Part shown: one piece after another, positions 1 through 13,358 of the stretch
Position numbering within the stretch: position 1 is the stretch's first letter
Layout: each line of letters opens with the position of its first letter
Origin: Nemopilema nomurai
Lineage: Eukaryota; Cnidaria; Scyphozoa; Rhizostomeae; Rhizostomatidae
Reading direction: 5' to 3'
Assembly: GCA_003864495.1 (NCBI GenBank)
Contig: ML133460.1
Span: 1,394,492 to 1,458,491 of the forward strand
DNA length: 64,000 nt
The notes under the pieces: model-generated
The model's input: only the letters and a program-made list of their open reading frames with translations
Told to the model about the DNA's origin: nothing
Databases searched by the model: none
Program-made: the position numbers and the translations under genes

Positions 1-224
1 TTATTGAAAAATATCACCACAAAAAATGAGCAAACAACCATCACTCAAGTTCTTTTTATGAAAAATGGTTTACATTAACTGAAATTTGTAAGAAATATTG
101 GTATTAATTTTATAAATTACATCCTTACTTCCAGACATTATGCAGTATATATGAAATTAGCAGATAGGTAGCATTTATAAAATATTTCTCCACTGTCAAT
201 TGGTGAATAATAAAGAAAACATAC

Positions 225-388
225 TTTGAGATCTTTTGGGTTAGGAAGTTTATAAGTGGCCCCAGTGCTTGTTAGTCTAAAGACTGCTTGCTTGTCATCT
301 TTCTTCCCGAGCGATCCTTCCTTGCTTTCTGGTAGCTTTGACACGATGTTCAGAGACCTGTTCACGAAATAACCAGGCTTTTCATTAG
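225..388 (-). CDS. Exon of an unidentified gene, truncated by the left edge
   Basis: An open exon on the minus strand is bounded by a good acceptor (pyrimidine run then CAG, exon from 388) and a donor GTATGT after 225. It reads ANEKPGYFVNRSLNIVSKLP onward and ends in LPNPKDLK. An upstream piece ending at 685 before GTAAGT reads QDYHLFLKAL and leaves one base, which joins in phase to this exon, giving a continuous reading frame. An ATG at 725-723 lies in a different frame from that join, so the true start is not settled; it may lie in a further upstream exon. The rest of the gene lies beyond position 1. I do not recognise the protein; it is hydrophilic and shows no membrane segment in the visible part. 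Confidence 0.45.
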
Positions 389-725
389 CTGAAAAAAGGT
401 TTAACTTCGAGATTCATTTTAGAATTAATCAGTTTCAAAATTTGCACCGTTCAGATGCATTTGCTACCTATTTGACGCACATTTATATTTCACAATATCT
501 TTTACACCAAAAATTATAGCAGGTGTCAACGCAATAAAGATAATTTTTCGAAAAAAGGCATTAAGTAATTTTTTATCCAACAGACAATCATAAATTAATT
601 TGGTTGCAATAACTTGAGGCAACAACCCAATTAAAATACTAGCACATTATTAAAAGAAAATGAAGAAAAGGGCCTTAGACTTACCCAGGGCTTTTAGGAA
701 TAAATGGTAGTCTTGCACTTGTCAT

Positions 726-3707
726 TTTTCGGTTAAAAAGTTGTGATTATCATCACTTGCTATCTTTTCGACCTGTTGATGATCTTGAACAAAATGTTAT
801 CCGCAGATCAAGAGGGCTGGCACTGGTTGTCATCACGTTGCTAGGTAATTATTCCACCGCAGTGTCAGCAGCAAGCAGCGCAATGACTGCGCTTTGGAAT
901 GCCCTGAGATATACATGAAGAATACGTTTGTGAAGAATTTCCCACTGCTACGAAAGAAACCTGAGGCTTTTCATTACACTCCTCTAAATGGATATTTGCA
1001 AAAATTGATAATTTTGAAAGCGCTTGGGATCAGTATGAATGGGAAATGAAGCCAAGTTTTGTAAAAGAGGAGATATCCTAACACTCAAAACCGCAAAAAC
1101 GGGATTTCAGACTAGTTTAAACCTCAAATCTTAAATTTTGTATGAATTTGCATTGGGAAATAGCTATCTTCAAGAAAGGATGTGAGGTAAAGAGAAGCAA
1201 ATATATTTCATAAAAAGCAAATCAGCCTAACCCAGGATCTTCTGGTTAAAGAACTTCTTTTTCTGCAAACCCCACCATCTTATCCGGATAGGTAAAAAAC
1301 GACCTGATCCAGATCTGTCTAAGAACGAAGTTAATGTTTTTCATGACGGATTTTCACAAGCCTTTGCCAAAGCTAGTATATCATAAACATAAATAAAGCA
1401 GTCCTCAGACCGTTATATAGATATAAATGAAAAAGAATAGAAGCATATATATTGTATAAGCATCATCTTCCAAATTAAAGAATAGATTGAGGGAGATGCA
1501 CCGGAAAGGAGATGGGAGGGCAATGGCAATGTCGTTAATCTTCAATGAACTTCTAACTTTTTTTATCCCACGTGAAAATCTGTTAGAGAGCTGGGTATCG
1601 AATTTTAAATTTGATCTTGTAGTAAGTCACATTGCACAACAAGGAGGTGAGAATTAAATGATTGAAGTAACCGTTGAAAATAATACTGAGAAAAAGACAA
1701 GTTTTCTCTTTTAATCTTAAGAGTCACAACAACTGAGTTTAACATTGAAATTAGTTGCAAACAAAACTCAAATGAATACCTCAGGTTATTTTCATCAAAA
1801 ATGCTAAATTATATTGCAACAATATGAATACCTAATATTATTTCCGTACTGTGATATACTAGCTACAATTGCATTGTCTAATTGAAATTACATTATAAAG
1901 ATATTAATCATCATACATAAAATTATCATAAACCAAGTTTTCTGTTTAAAACTCTTGCCAAGACCACGACTTGGTGGCTACATCTTGCAATCAGAGCCTA
2001 TGCATCTATTTGTGGACCTAAAAAGTATTCATCTTGTATTATCCATAAATGCAACATAACAAGGGGTAAATGTCTCGCTTGCTATAATTAGGGAAGCTGT
2101 TGTTGTGGCAGGCGATGTTCTTTCATCAACCCTGACCGCCTGCCGAGGGAACGATGGGACGAAGGACGGCTGCTTGTGAGCCAGTCCAGAGATGGGCATC
2201 GAACACTATCAAAACATAACTATTACTTCAATGGTTAAGGGTATATCACGCGAAAGACTTTTTTCAGGATTCCCAGTAGGCTTTCTTCTACCACTCTCCT
2301 TGGCAATGGTGTCTTCATAGCAGCTGTTTAGCATAATAACTGAGTCTTTGGGGAATTGCAAGTGGAAACTCGTGCTGAAAGTCTGAACAGCCAGCTAAAA
2401 TTTCAACATAGTTAAAATATTATCATTTGCGTGGTCAAATTTCCATTCATTCTGAATCAATGAAAGTATCCCCAAATGGCAACCCATAGTTAAGGAAATA
2501 TTTACAACTTTGAGATAAGTGGTTATAAATATACTTCAAAGCAGGCTATATACGTTCGTAAATACAACTGTTATCGTCGACTCCCTTACTTGAGGTCAAC
2601 CCAAGGTCGTTTTTGGTCGTGGGAAAGTTCTCATATCTGGCTAAATTATGGTACAAGTGTCTAAATTCTGAAGGAAACTGGATAGGTATAACTGGTTATG
2701 TCGAAATACCAGTGAACTTCTTTTAAAAATGGCATTCTTATTTTCCAAATATCTAGGCTCGACAGTGTACCAAAAGCTTCAGAAAAATCAACTTCTGAAA
2801 CATGAAATGTTCATTGAAAGCAACAATAAACGCTCAAAGGGGCCAACTTCTGTTTCATGACTGTTGGGAAATCCTATAGCTTTTCCAGTGTCAAAAATAT
2901 TCAACGTATTAGCCAAGCTTAAATAACCCCTATTTTGACACTTTTCAAAGTTACCAATACAGTTTGATTGAACAATAACAGAAGTAGATAACCATAAAAG
3001 AATTAACTGTAAATAAAGTCAATATCTACGAGTGTATACTTCTAAAGAAAGTATAGCTGACCAGTTAATTAAACGGAGTCACTAAAAACCATATTTAAAA
3101 CATTTTTTAACATCCGGTTCATACGAAACATAAACGAACAACATACACGTGAATTAAGGTTTTAAGATTATGACAAATGATTATGATTTACGTTTACAAC
3201 GTGCAAAAAAGCATCCACGGATCCATACACGATATTGAAAAACACAGATGTGAAACTAATTAAAAAGAATTCAAATAAAATAACTGATAAGACTGAAATC
3301 TGTAAAAGAGATATTCGAAATACAGCTTACAAGAGACGTGAACAATGAATTCTTAGAGAATGGAAAAATGATTATGATAATACAAAAGATGGATATCAAT
3401 TTCAAAATAGAAGACGATGAGATATGATAATGATCTTCCTAGTGCCTTTCAAAACTGTTTTCAAACAATGCTGGCAGATTATTTGACATCTGCTTTGATA
3501 AAGAGTTGTCTTGAAAAGCCCTACACACAGTTGCCAAGGTTAAAGGACTGTCGATAGATTATGTCGTATAACAGTTGATTGAGGGTTTTTGTGTCGTATT
3601 AAGGGTGTAGCATTATAAGTGCATGGTTATATTGAGTTGTGATAAAGGCATTACCAGAAAACGATGGGATACTGTGTTCGAAAACTATTAAGGAGATTCA
3701 CTGAATG
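726..3707. other. Intergenic stretch, no gene recognised
   Basis: AT-rich sequence between the left-edge gene and the 3' end of DENND11. No convincing reading frame, splice-bounded exon or repeat was recognised. A more GC-rich patch around 2105-2210 stands out from its surroundings but could not be assigned. The 3' untranslated region of DENND11 should lie just below 3708; no clean AATAAA was seen within about 100 bases of its stop. Confidence 0.5.
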
Positions 3708-6700
3708 TCAACAACACGTGACATTTGGCAAGATGACGTGGATATCGTATAGGTCAACAATTAGCGCGATGAACAACCGGTCACCGTACGGGTCCAGACC
3801 CATTTCGTACACGGCTTCCGCGGTTAAAGTCCGGTCATCTCGGCTGGCCACTTCGTATAACACTTTGAATAGTCTATTGTTAGCTTCGACGAAGAATCTG
3901 AAACAAAGAGATTTGTTCACAAAAAATAGAATGTCATAAAAGGGTAAGGTAATAGTAGGTTAAGGAAACATTTAAATGTATATAAAGACTTTAATGAACT
4001 AAATAGAAGAACAGCCAAACAACCCGTTGCAAAGTAAGGCATTATCTAAGGGGGGGGGGGGTCATATGTAACTTAGTTCTCATAATAAAGCCTTCATTTC
4101 CTATATGACGAGTTTCCTTTGGCAAATGACCAATTATATTGTCTTGACGACTCCGGTAAGTTTCTATGGGGGTTCTCAAGGGCAAAAAGGTTATAATTTC
4201 TAATACCCGTTCAATGAGAGTAAACCTTTCTAGCCCCCGGTTATATGTACAGGCTAGAAAATATTCTAAGGGGCCTCACAGTTATCAATAAAATGCCGAA
4301 AAAGCACCCGAAAGCAGTTAGAACACATTTGAGGTTACAACAAAAAATCCAGAGAAAAACGTTTTCACAACAAAAACTTGCATATTTTTGACAGTTCAAA
4401 GATTTCCGCAAGTTTTCCCATGAAGCTTTAACTAAAAATTGTTGATGATAAACCACGTTTTTAATGACAAGTACTGGAGTTTGGGCACTAACGTAGCCTG
4501 GACATTAAAGGAGAACCGGACATTTACTTCGCTCTACATGAAATCATGAATAGCAATTAGTGTCACTATCTTTGATCAAAATTTAATGAGAGACATTTGA
4601 TATACAAATTAACCTTAACGGTCGACATGGCAACTAATTAAGCAAAGAAACAGATAGCACATGTTCTCGTCTTGCAAATCTATAATTATGAGCAGTTCGC
4701 CCTTACTAAAATCAAAACACCACTAGCAACGAACTGATGTCTCAGAATAAGTGCCAAAATGTTATGGCGTGTATCGCCTTTCTCTGCATAGGTTCTTTAA
4801 TTCTAAAACAGCAATTAATGTAGACCCATAAAACGTAGAGCCTGAAATCTTCAAATCAAAGTCTAAGCCAAAATGGCAGTAGCTCACCGTGTGTACAAAG
4901 TTTCGTCGTCATACACCTCTCTTCCATTCATGAACTCTTGGTCACTAATAAGATGAAAAAAGCAGAGATTTAGACGCATCGCTGCTAGGCATCCATATAT
5001 GCAACAAATAGGCGGCCGCTACGCGAACATATTACGGCATAGTCATTCAAAATACTGTATTATACTCAAAGTATTTTGAATGATTATGATTACGGAAGCT
5101 TGCATTTAAGGAAAACTTACATTTTGAGAAACGGAAATTCCATTTCTGTCCAGAGTGGATTGAAACCTATCCAAAGATTTTGTAAGAAGTATTGCCGAGA
5201 AGAGGATCGAAGCTTCTTGTAAACAAATCGTTTTACATTTGTATCTCTACAAATCGCCTTTGCTTTATTGGATTTGCAGCCTTTACAAAGGATGTTGGTG
5301 CTTTGAATTCGTTGCAAAACCAACAAAATACTTTAAAACTTGCGAGCAACGAGTTTTGCAGAAAAGGCATGATGACTCACATCTGATATTAGAATAGAGT
5401 AGCTTGAAAACATACTTAAACCAAGAAAATTTGTATGCACTGCTAGAATTTTAGAATTTCCTTTTACAATGTCAAAAATCTAATATATTAATATTTGGTT
5501 TAAGGTGGTGTAGAGACCATGTGTTTGCGCTTCGATTGATCAGTGAACCACTCTTTGAGGTGCTTTAGAAAGCAGAAACATTGATTTAGTTGAGCAATGA
5601 ATGAAGTTCATTAAAGGAGGAAAAAAGGTTTAAAGACCCAGCATCTCATTATATGTACCGCCTTTTCTAGCCTAGAGCTTAATCTCACACAAATAAAATT
5701 TCTAACATTCGGCTAACGAATAATTTCTCTTGACGTTTCACTGACCTGTAGGCACACAAATGCTGGTAGCGCTTCTTATCTCCATTGTTTATTCGTCCAA
5801 TCAAAGCCAAATGTTCGCTTAACTTTACGTTTTGATGGTCAACGTACGCGTCGTACGTTTCACACTTCGTTTCAAATATTTTTTCAGTCGTGCCTAAAAC
5901 AAACAAACGAGAAATCTCACTCGTAAGATGGTGGCTTGCCTTTATAAAAATTAAAAGAAGTATCCCATGATTCATTGTACATGTTGTTGAATCAGCTTTG
6001 AAAATAACAAGCTATATGGTGGAAAGGATCTTCAGTGTTCGTTGTTAATTCTTATAGCAAAGAAAAGCGTCCCGAGGATATGGCAGATACGAGTACTAAA
6101 TAAAGTTTTACCCTTACCAATAAACAAATTAGGATAACGATTGCCACAATACACTCAGATAGAACCCTAAACATTGACATATAAGAGGAAAACAACACAC
6201 TGAGAGGAATAAGAAACATTTCTTGATTATTGTAGAAAATTCTAGAACAAGATTTAACAGGATTACCAAAAGATGGCATATTGACGATTTTAGAAACACA
6301 TAAATATACACCGCACTTAATTTTAAGAAGAAAATCCATTCAGAGATGACAACCCTTAGCCACTGATATGAAGAATTTATGCAACGAATACTCAAATAAA
6401 AAATCAGCTAGCTAAGAGTACAAGGGACAAGAGGGCTAACGCATCTACTGCCCATAGCAGTCCCCTTGCTTGCTCACTCTTAAATATTCCTTGATCTTTT
6501 TCTAGTTAATAATTAACGCCACAGGCTGGTTCAAAACAGGGCCCATAGAAACGAAAGAGACTAAAAGACTTGAGGAGCAAAGGGTTAAGACCGAGTTTGT
6601 TGGCTTCAACCTTGAAAGGGTGCAATTTGCAGATACCGCAAAAGTAAGAATAGAGTAAAGAAAAGTTGCTAGCGGAGCTCTTTGTCAAGCAGTGAGATTT

Positions 6701-9700
6701 AAAAACCTGCGTAACGAATGTAACGGAAACAGTAGTTCATTGCTTTGGCTAACAAACTATCGTATCACACTTACATTAAGTGTCGAAGAAACCAAGTTCC
6801 TGTATGAACACATATTGTGAAATCTTATCGCTTTATATTTTCTTGTAAAATCTAGGTTTCCAAGAGACACACAGGGTTGAATAACAACTTTCTGAAGCTT
6901 TTTACTGACCACATGCAATTAAAATTTGATGCTGCAAAATCAGCTTACTTGATACTACAAATCAGGAACGAGTACTGAAAAGTAATCAAGTTACGAGAAG
7001 AATGATAAACTTAGCAAAAACTGATAGTAGTGTGGTTCGTATCATGTCCTGATAACTACTTGAATTCAACCTTTATTCTTTTATCAACATGGAGATAATA
7101 TAAACAGCTGGTTCTTCCTGAAGAAAACTTATTAATGACTGATTTTTTATGTAGGTTTCACATGAAGCAGCCTTTACTATTGGGGTACTGCATGAACTGA
7201 ATGATACTTACATGCCACGTATTGCTGTTTTGAAGTTAAATGTGGGATGTCAGTAACATTGATTGAGAAAAGTGGGTTTGGATTCCAGTCGGCTACAAAC
7301 GGAACTGCATGACTTCCAAGAAGACAGGTACAGTAGACTACAAGGAAAATAATATTAAGAGTTGGCCCCTTAAGTAAAGAAGACAAACAAGAAAAGGATT
7401 AAAAAATATGTATTTGACTCTGCTATTTCTATCAAAGCAATTTGCCATTGAAGCACTGTGCAGATCTATCACCTTCTTACAAGTCAATGCTAAAAAATGA
7501 TGGAATCAAGATTCATAGAACAAATAAAAGAGAAAAACTGAGAATTTCAAGAGCCACATAAAAGCTTTAACAATCAAAAGGATAGCAAAAGGCATATTAA
7601 GCTATCATCACAATTCAAATTGCAATAATCTTTGGTGATAAACAGTTTTTTGTCAATATTGCAATTTATTGACAAAATCTAGTAGCCAATAGATCTCTTT
7701 CTGTAAAAAGAAACTTCCAAAAAGGGAAAATGGATTCTAGAAAGTACTCCTTTGAAAATATCCTAAGAGACGATTCACCTCTATATGATGATATCCCTGC
7801 TGGCGGAGGAGCAAAAAAGAGAATCCTGCTTTGCAGCAAAATTAGTTTCCAAAGAATAAAAATCTTCTCCCCAAAGTATTTTATAAACTGACTAAAGCAT
7901 CCAGCTGGATGTGTTATCTGTAGAAAATAATTGATATCATTACGCAAGTCAAAATACCACAGTTAAGCATTGATAATGATCTATATTTTGCAAAATAGAA
8001 ACAACTATCACTCAAAGAATTACTACACAGCACCACTGCCTTTTCATGTAACAAGTTTATAACTGAAAAACTACTTCTTTTGATAAATTTCTGATGCTAA
8101 AATCTTTACTAGAGCTCTAATATTCTAATTATCAGGCTAATATTCTTTGCAGTTTGAGACTACCTTGAGTCACTAAATCATATGAAGAATTCAATCCTAT
8201 CATGTGAAGCTAATTAATGTTGGTACTTCTATCAAACACCTAGCTTAATTTTATATCTAATATAGGTACAATTCAGTTTTGTTATGTGCTAAACATCAAG
8301 ACAGTAAAAATCATAAAGTTTCACCTCTTTGAGATTTAAAATTACTGAATCAGATACTCAAATACTGATGTGCCAATAATGCAAATACTGGAAGCATACA
8401 TCTTGAAAGTCAAATCATTCAAATGCAGCAAAGTTTACCTTCAAAATTGGCAGCTCGTCAACCGTGTGAAGGCAATTCCGTTCCAATGATAATGTGGTGT
8501 TGTTTTTATGTGGACATTGTCGAAATTCATCATAGTAATCAGTCAGTCCTCTATAACTAGCTGGTTTTGCCAGCTGTTGCCTTAAAAGATTTATAAGATA
8601 CTAAATTAAAAACAACTTACAGAAAGACTATGAGAAAAGTAAGATTCCTTAGCTAGAGAGGACCTTTTGAAAGTGGTCATTTGTTCAAAGCAATTGTTAA
8701 TTGGCAAGACTGATAGCAAGAAAATGATGAGTCTTTGATATGTTGCCACCTTTACTCAATGGCTCATTAGCAGTTCAAATGTTGGTGTTGACAGTGAATA
8801 CTTCGAATGAGAAATTCCAATACAATTTGTGCAGAGTCACATACACCTGTGCTTATCAAATTTTGTTTTGACTGTGACATATTACTACTTATAGATACTC
8901 AAAGTTGACTGTGTAATTATGAACACTCAAAATACCTAGAACTTTCTCTCAGTAACTAGACTTGAAAATATCAGGGCCAGGTAGACAGTATAAATCTAGC
9001 TTACCATGGTGCAAACAAAGGATTATTCTATAATTATAGACTTAGGATGAGATGATATTATGAAAACTTACTTTACTTGCTCTTCCAAGAATGGCATATG
9101 TTCATGCAATGATGTGTATTCTTTACAAATTATGCCAACTGACTTCATTCTTGCATGCCTTTCTTCCTCATTTGCAACAGACATTTTTCCAAAGCAGCTA
9201 ACACCAAAAAAGCCTCTATGCTTGAAATACCTTTTAAAAGGTAAAACATGGGAAGTCTTTGGCATGTCCTCCATCTCAAGATATTTTTATTCATTAGCAA
9301 AAATGTGAAATTTGAAAAGTTTGTGAAGAGATATCTCAAAACACCATAAATGTAGTGTACCAGTTTACAATGAGATTGGCTTTCTGAATTACAACATGTA
9401 GCAGGGCTTGTAAAAATACAATTTCTGGAAAACTAATCATCACTAAAGCTAAGTTTTGGCATTGCTGATGTTTGACATATAAATTTTTAAATGATGCCTT
9501 TGTGAATTATAGTGTGAGGACAACATTTCAAAACATTTGAAATATTATATTTCTAAGCAACATGCCAGAAAAAGAGAAGTGTCTTACACAAAATCTTGGG
9601 AGACAGTGTGTGAGCCACTCACTAAAGCTTTGAATTCAACCCCTTCAAGGTCAATGCTGTTTGGTATATGCCACTCAATCTCGTTTCCTGTAATTAATAT

Positions 9701-10519
9701 AAGATTATCAACACAAAGGCAGAACTCAAAAAAACTATACTATCATTATAGAACCCCTGTAACGCATATGATTTTTTGAGAAATTAGCACGAGAACATCA
9801 TTAATTTGGTAAACACTAGTAATTGTATTAAGACTACTATTTTAGCCTTTTTGCGCCAAAGAAAGATAGATGAAGTCTCCCAACGCCTTAAGCTACCATT
9901 GAAAAAAAGAGGGCTAACTGCAAAAGACAAAACAAACACAATTCTTCCTGTTTAGCAAAGTTTAACAAACTTCTCTAGTCTTATCTAGCTTATCAGTTTA
10001 CAAACACTTTGATTGTCTATTTTGGGATATTTTAACCTTCCTGTTAAGAAAAATTACATTGTTTATGATAGAAAGGCAAATTGTTTATAAACTGCTTTGT
10101 TTGATTTGTTTGATGGGGTACTAATTTGGAATTTTGGTATCAACATCAACTTTTGACGTTAGACGTCTAGACTGCGCAATGAGATTCTAAAAAAGTCTCC
10201 GATCGGTGCGCAAAAATTACTAAAATCACCATTTACGAAGCAGGCTTGGCACCCATTAACGGAAACAACTAACTTTATCATATTTACCATGCTTTGTGTC
10301 AAACACGACTACAAAAATAGCCATGATGAAATCTGTTTGCTGATCCTCATTTTGGGCAGTACTTTGCCAGCTTGCTCCGGCCTCCGGGGAAACTTCTGAT
10401 ACTTCATTCTCAAACCCTACATTCTCTATTCCGTTGACAGGAGCAACGTTGATCAGCACGCCGTTCATTTTCTCTGTTTCCAGCTCATCGTCTTGGACAA
10501 GGACTGCAACGTCCGACAT
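3708..10519 (-). CDS. DENND11: DENN domain-containing protein 11 (LCHN-like), nine coding exons
   Basis: Complete gene read from the minus strand. Coding exons: 10519-10288, 9687-9588, 9230-9072, 8580-8439, 7917-7779, 7337-7212, 5893-5746, 4944-4888, 3897-3708. Every junction is GT-AG and phases join exactly, giving 1,293 coding bases, 430 residues plus TGA; the vertebrate protein is about 455. Hallmarks of the LCHN family are visible: an N-terminal [11 protein letters not shown] strand, [19 protein letters not shown] in exon 3, [16 protein letters not shown] and [10 protein letters not shown] in exon 5, [13 protein letters not shown] across exons 6/7, [11 protein letters not shown], and the C-terminal [17 protein letters not shown]. 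The start is the first ATG of an acidic N-terminus upstream of the first core strand. DENN proteins of this group are thought to act as guanine nucleotide exchange factors for Rab GTPases in membrane traffic. The C-terminal third is the part best conserved with vertebrates. No break was found. Confidence 0.93.
5038..5088. repeat. Short palindrome in DENND11 intron 7
   Basis: A 14-base arm (5043-5056) is repeated as its perfect reverse complement at 5070-5083, with a 13-base loop; the match extends about five bases outward with one mismatch. It lies in an intron and is not a coding signal. It may be a tiny inverted-repeat element or chance in AT-rich DNA. Confidence 0.6.
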
Positions 10520-11137
10520 GTTCCAGCGAAGAAGTTAAATGGCAATGTTTTGGTTTTGTAGTACCACTGTGAAGGAGCATATACGGAGGTGCAACTGATT
10601 CGACAACAAACCCAGACGCGAATTCGCAATCTTGTGGTTTTGAAATTTTATAAAAAGTTTAAAGGTACTAAAAAGATCTTTAAAGGAAAGAGTTAGCATA
10701 CGAAGCGACGTATATAAAAGAGCCAGAGGCTGAAACATCAACACCCACATGTTAATTAGTTTTGCTAGAGCACTTTCCAGAAATTAATTGCTGCTGATAA
10801 TGGATTCACCAGGTTTAAAACACCCAAGGCATTGGTTTATTATGAAAGCTAGAATGAAATATTAACAATCTCACGAGATATCTTTTGAATATCATAATAG
10901 AAAAAGAAATGAAAGCGGTAAAGTAACCCAAAGATGCTTCGAAATTGAAAGGTTCATTTAGAAGACACGTGGTGATCGTGCTGCATGTAACTTTGGATCG
11001 AACGGGGAGCATATATGATATATATGATAATTGATATATGATAACTTACACGTATTCATGCAAGACGGGTTTTCACTGTGCGATCGTAAATAAATAAGTA
11101 AATAAATAAATATGTCAACGTAAAAGTACACAACACC
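10520..11137. promoter_or_regulatory. Upstream region of DENND11 (promoter not resolved)
   Basis: About 620 bases separate the DENND11 start codon from the end of the hAT transposon. Its promoter and 5' untranslated region should be here, but no TATA box or initiator could be placed with confidence. A low-complexity run of ATATGATA repeats lies at about 11011-11045. Confidence 0.3.
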
Positions 11138-11317
11138 CAGGGGCGCACATCAGAAAAATTTGTTGGGGGGGGGGGTGTTGTACAGATTCTCGGGGCCGAA
11201 TATTTTCTCCTCATAAATTGCTCATATTGTGAAAACCACAAGGACAAGTAAGTCAAGAGAAATAGACAACATGTGTCCAATCATGCTTCTTATAAAAATT
11301 TAAGGTTCTTGGATAGT

Positions 11318-11658
11318 CTAATCAACTGATCCTATGTTAATTACTCGTTCTGTTTTTGGCAATTTGGCCCAGGCCTTGACCACTTCTTCCAAATCAATTG
11401 AATCGGTTAAATCTTTCTCACAAGCGAGCTTCATGACATGAGTCAATCTTTCTTGCTTCATGGTGCTGCGCATCAGCGATTTGACCAGTTTTAGCTTTGA
11501 AAAACTGCGTTCATTAGATGCTGCTGTTATCGGTGCCGTTAAGAGAAGTTTCTTGCAATTTGTAGTCAAAGGAAACAGATTTTTGAACTCTGCACTGTAA
11601 CTGGGATCTGCAAAGATACCTACCTGCTGGAGATTAGGAACTGTGACTTCTGTTGTAA
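11318..11658 (-). pseudogene. hAT transposase, C-terminal dimerisation domain fragment
   Basis: An open frame of about 113 codons runs from the edge of the inserted element (11658) to a TGA-type end at 11318. It contains TAPITAASNERSFSKLKLVK, the conserved hAT C-terminal dimerisation signature (variation on P-x2-SxxxER-x-FS), followed by KSLMRSTMKQERLTHVMKLA. Upstream residues (PNLQQVGIFADPSYSAEFKN) are also plausible hAT sequence, so the frame is intact up to the insertion site. The catalytic aspartates and most of the RNase-H-like fold are absent. The family is close to transposases that were the source of ZMYM-type host genes, but this copy is a remnant. Confidence 0.8.
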
Positions 11659-12158
11659 TACACGCTTTTTTTATAAGGAACCTACCTCAAGGCCTAGTTC
11701 CAGAAGTTCCTTATTCGTAGACCTCAAATCGTCAGATTTCAATACCAAAAGTTCCCTAAAAGTTCCTTAATTTTCACTGCACATCAATCAGCCTTAGCAC
11801 TTAATAGAGAGAGGGGAGAGTGTAATACCGCTACTGCCTCGTTCGCGCATTTCCTTCGCCCTATTCATTCACTCTCCCAGCCTTAGTCATACATATTTGC
11901 GCGTAAACATTTTGCGTCATCTTGCATCGCACCCTTTGTTGCATTGCGTATACTAGTAGGAACACTTCCACTAAGGAAACCCACCCTCTATTATAAGTTT
12001 TATTTTAAGGACTACGCTATGGATTGACTCAGCTCATACATACGCATCCAGACGCATTTCCATTGTTTTTTCTAGCTTGTTTTTCTTCTTATGTAGACAC
12101 CTAATATTAACACATTTGCATTCTTTGTTCGTACAAGGAACTAGTTTTACATATATAT

Positions 12159-12210
<52 letters not shown>

Positions 12211-12644
12211 CTCTCCACAAATCCTAAAGTTAGCTAAGAGTTAGAATTAGCATCTCGTACACTTTGCTCTTGAAAAAGGCTTAGTGGTACTAGTCGTACA
12301 AAGATACACGTTTGTGAAAACCGTATCTGTTTCTATTCTTGGTGTCATTCTGAAGTCGTGCCGAACATTTAGCTTGGAACCTGCTATATTTCGAAACTAA
12401 TTTACACGAGACAGCACACTCGGAAACTACTGAATGAAGCACTTGACACGAGAATAGCAAACAATCTATGCGAGTATTGGCTGCAACTGAATGGAACCCG
12501 CTTTTTAGTTCTTGATGCTTGCAGTTATGAAAATATTTCAAATTCCTTAGGGATTTCGTTTTAAGTAGTAAAAGTTCTTTAAATATTTCGGCCTTCTACA
12601 TGTAGGCTCCTTATAGGGTGATTCCTTATAAAAAAAAGCGTGTA
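11659..12644. mobile_element. Inverted-repeat element (copy 1, long form) inserted in the hAT transposon
   Basis: It begins TACACGCTTTTTTTATAAGG and ends with the reverse complement, so the termini are inverted repeats, with TA at each end as probable target duplication. Its arms are full of the submotif AAGTTCCTTA. Two shorter relatives occur at 38295-38679 and 40479-40881. Compared with these it carries an extra interior of roughly 570 bases, including an AT dinucleotide run. No transposase frame was seen, so it is non-autonomous. TA duplication would suit a Tc1/mariner-like or similar helper, but that is inference. Confidence 0.8.
12151..12208. repeat. AT dinucleotide microsatellite
   Basis: Nearly pure (AT)n run of about 58 bases inside the long inverted-repeat element, interrupted once by AAAT. 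Likely length-variable. Confidence 0.9.
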
Positions 12645-12855
12645 TCAGTCTCTGTTTCTGAAGTTGATGAAAAATGACCAGGAGAATTATCCGAGAAAGT
12701 GATCGGATGTTCAATGCCTTGTTAAACAATGGAACTACTGGAACTGGGTTGTCTTTGAAAAATGGATGTTGCAAACTAAAAAGAATAGAATCGATGTTAA
12801 AAATGTAGACTGAAAGAAATAACTAATTTCAAAAATTGGTCTAAGTGAACTGTTT

Positions 12856-13062
12856 TTAAAATTTAAATGCAATTTCATATGAAGCATTTAAGTTAGCCAT
12901 CACAACAAAGCTTACCAAACTTTTCTGGTCTTTTTCTGGTAGTACAGGCAACGTCTTCGCATTATACTTGGGATGTGCCAGGTTACAATGCTTCGATTTG
13001 TAGTCATTGTCAATTGACTTCTTGCAAATACCGCACTTTACTTTGAAGCGACTGTTAGGCAT
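12856..13062 (-). pseudogene. hAT transposase, N-terminal zinc-finger fragment
   Basis: A 68-residue frame starts MPNSRFKVKCGICKKSIDND and has a C-x2-C then H-x4-H arrangement (KCGICK, then KHCNLAHPK), a BED/ZMYM-like DNA-binding finger found at the start of many hAT transposases. It lies just inside the right terminus of the element in the orientation expected for the transposase start. Between this fragment and the inserted element (12645-12855) no continuous transposase frame could be followed, so the middle of the gene is deleted or decayed. Confidence 0.65.
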
Positions 13063-13358
13063 TAGTTAATGAGTATGAGTATTACAAAAATTAAAAATCA
13101 ACGATCAGGGATCAACTGACACAAATGTCTCTAATGACCAACTGACGAAAATGTCCTGTCATCGCTCAAGTAGCACAAAAATCTGGACTCACGAAGACAT
13201 GAGACTCGAGGATCTGGGATTATGGAACCTAAGAATATTAAAAATATTCTTGTGGGACCGAATTTTACTCGTGTTGGGACCGAATTTCGAAAAATAGTGG
13301 GGGTGAGCCAACCCCCACACCCCCCCTAATGTGCACCCCCCCCTAATGTGCACCCCTG

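Larger units (their letters stand above)
11138..13358 (-). mobile_element. Decayed hAT-family DNA transposon with imperfect terminal repeats and 8-bp target duplication
   Basis: The left end starts CAGGGGCGCACATCAG and the right end, read inward on the other strand, starts CAGGGGTGCACATTAG: 16-base terminal inverted repeats with two mismatches, of the CAG-start type known for hAT elements. The flanks are ACAACACC (11130-11137) and ACAGCACC (13359-13366), an 8-base target duplication with one mismatch, the length typical of hAT. Inside, on the minus strand, are an N-terminal zinc-finger fragment and a C-terminal dimerisation domain, separated by a foreign insertion (11659-12644). The right end has a second tandem copy of the GTGCACATTAGG subterminal motif. 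Most of the transposase catalytic core is missing, so the element cannot move by itself. Confidence 0.82.
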
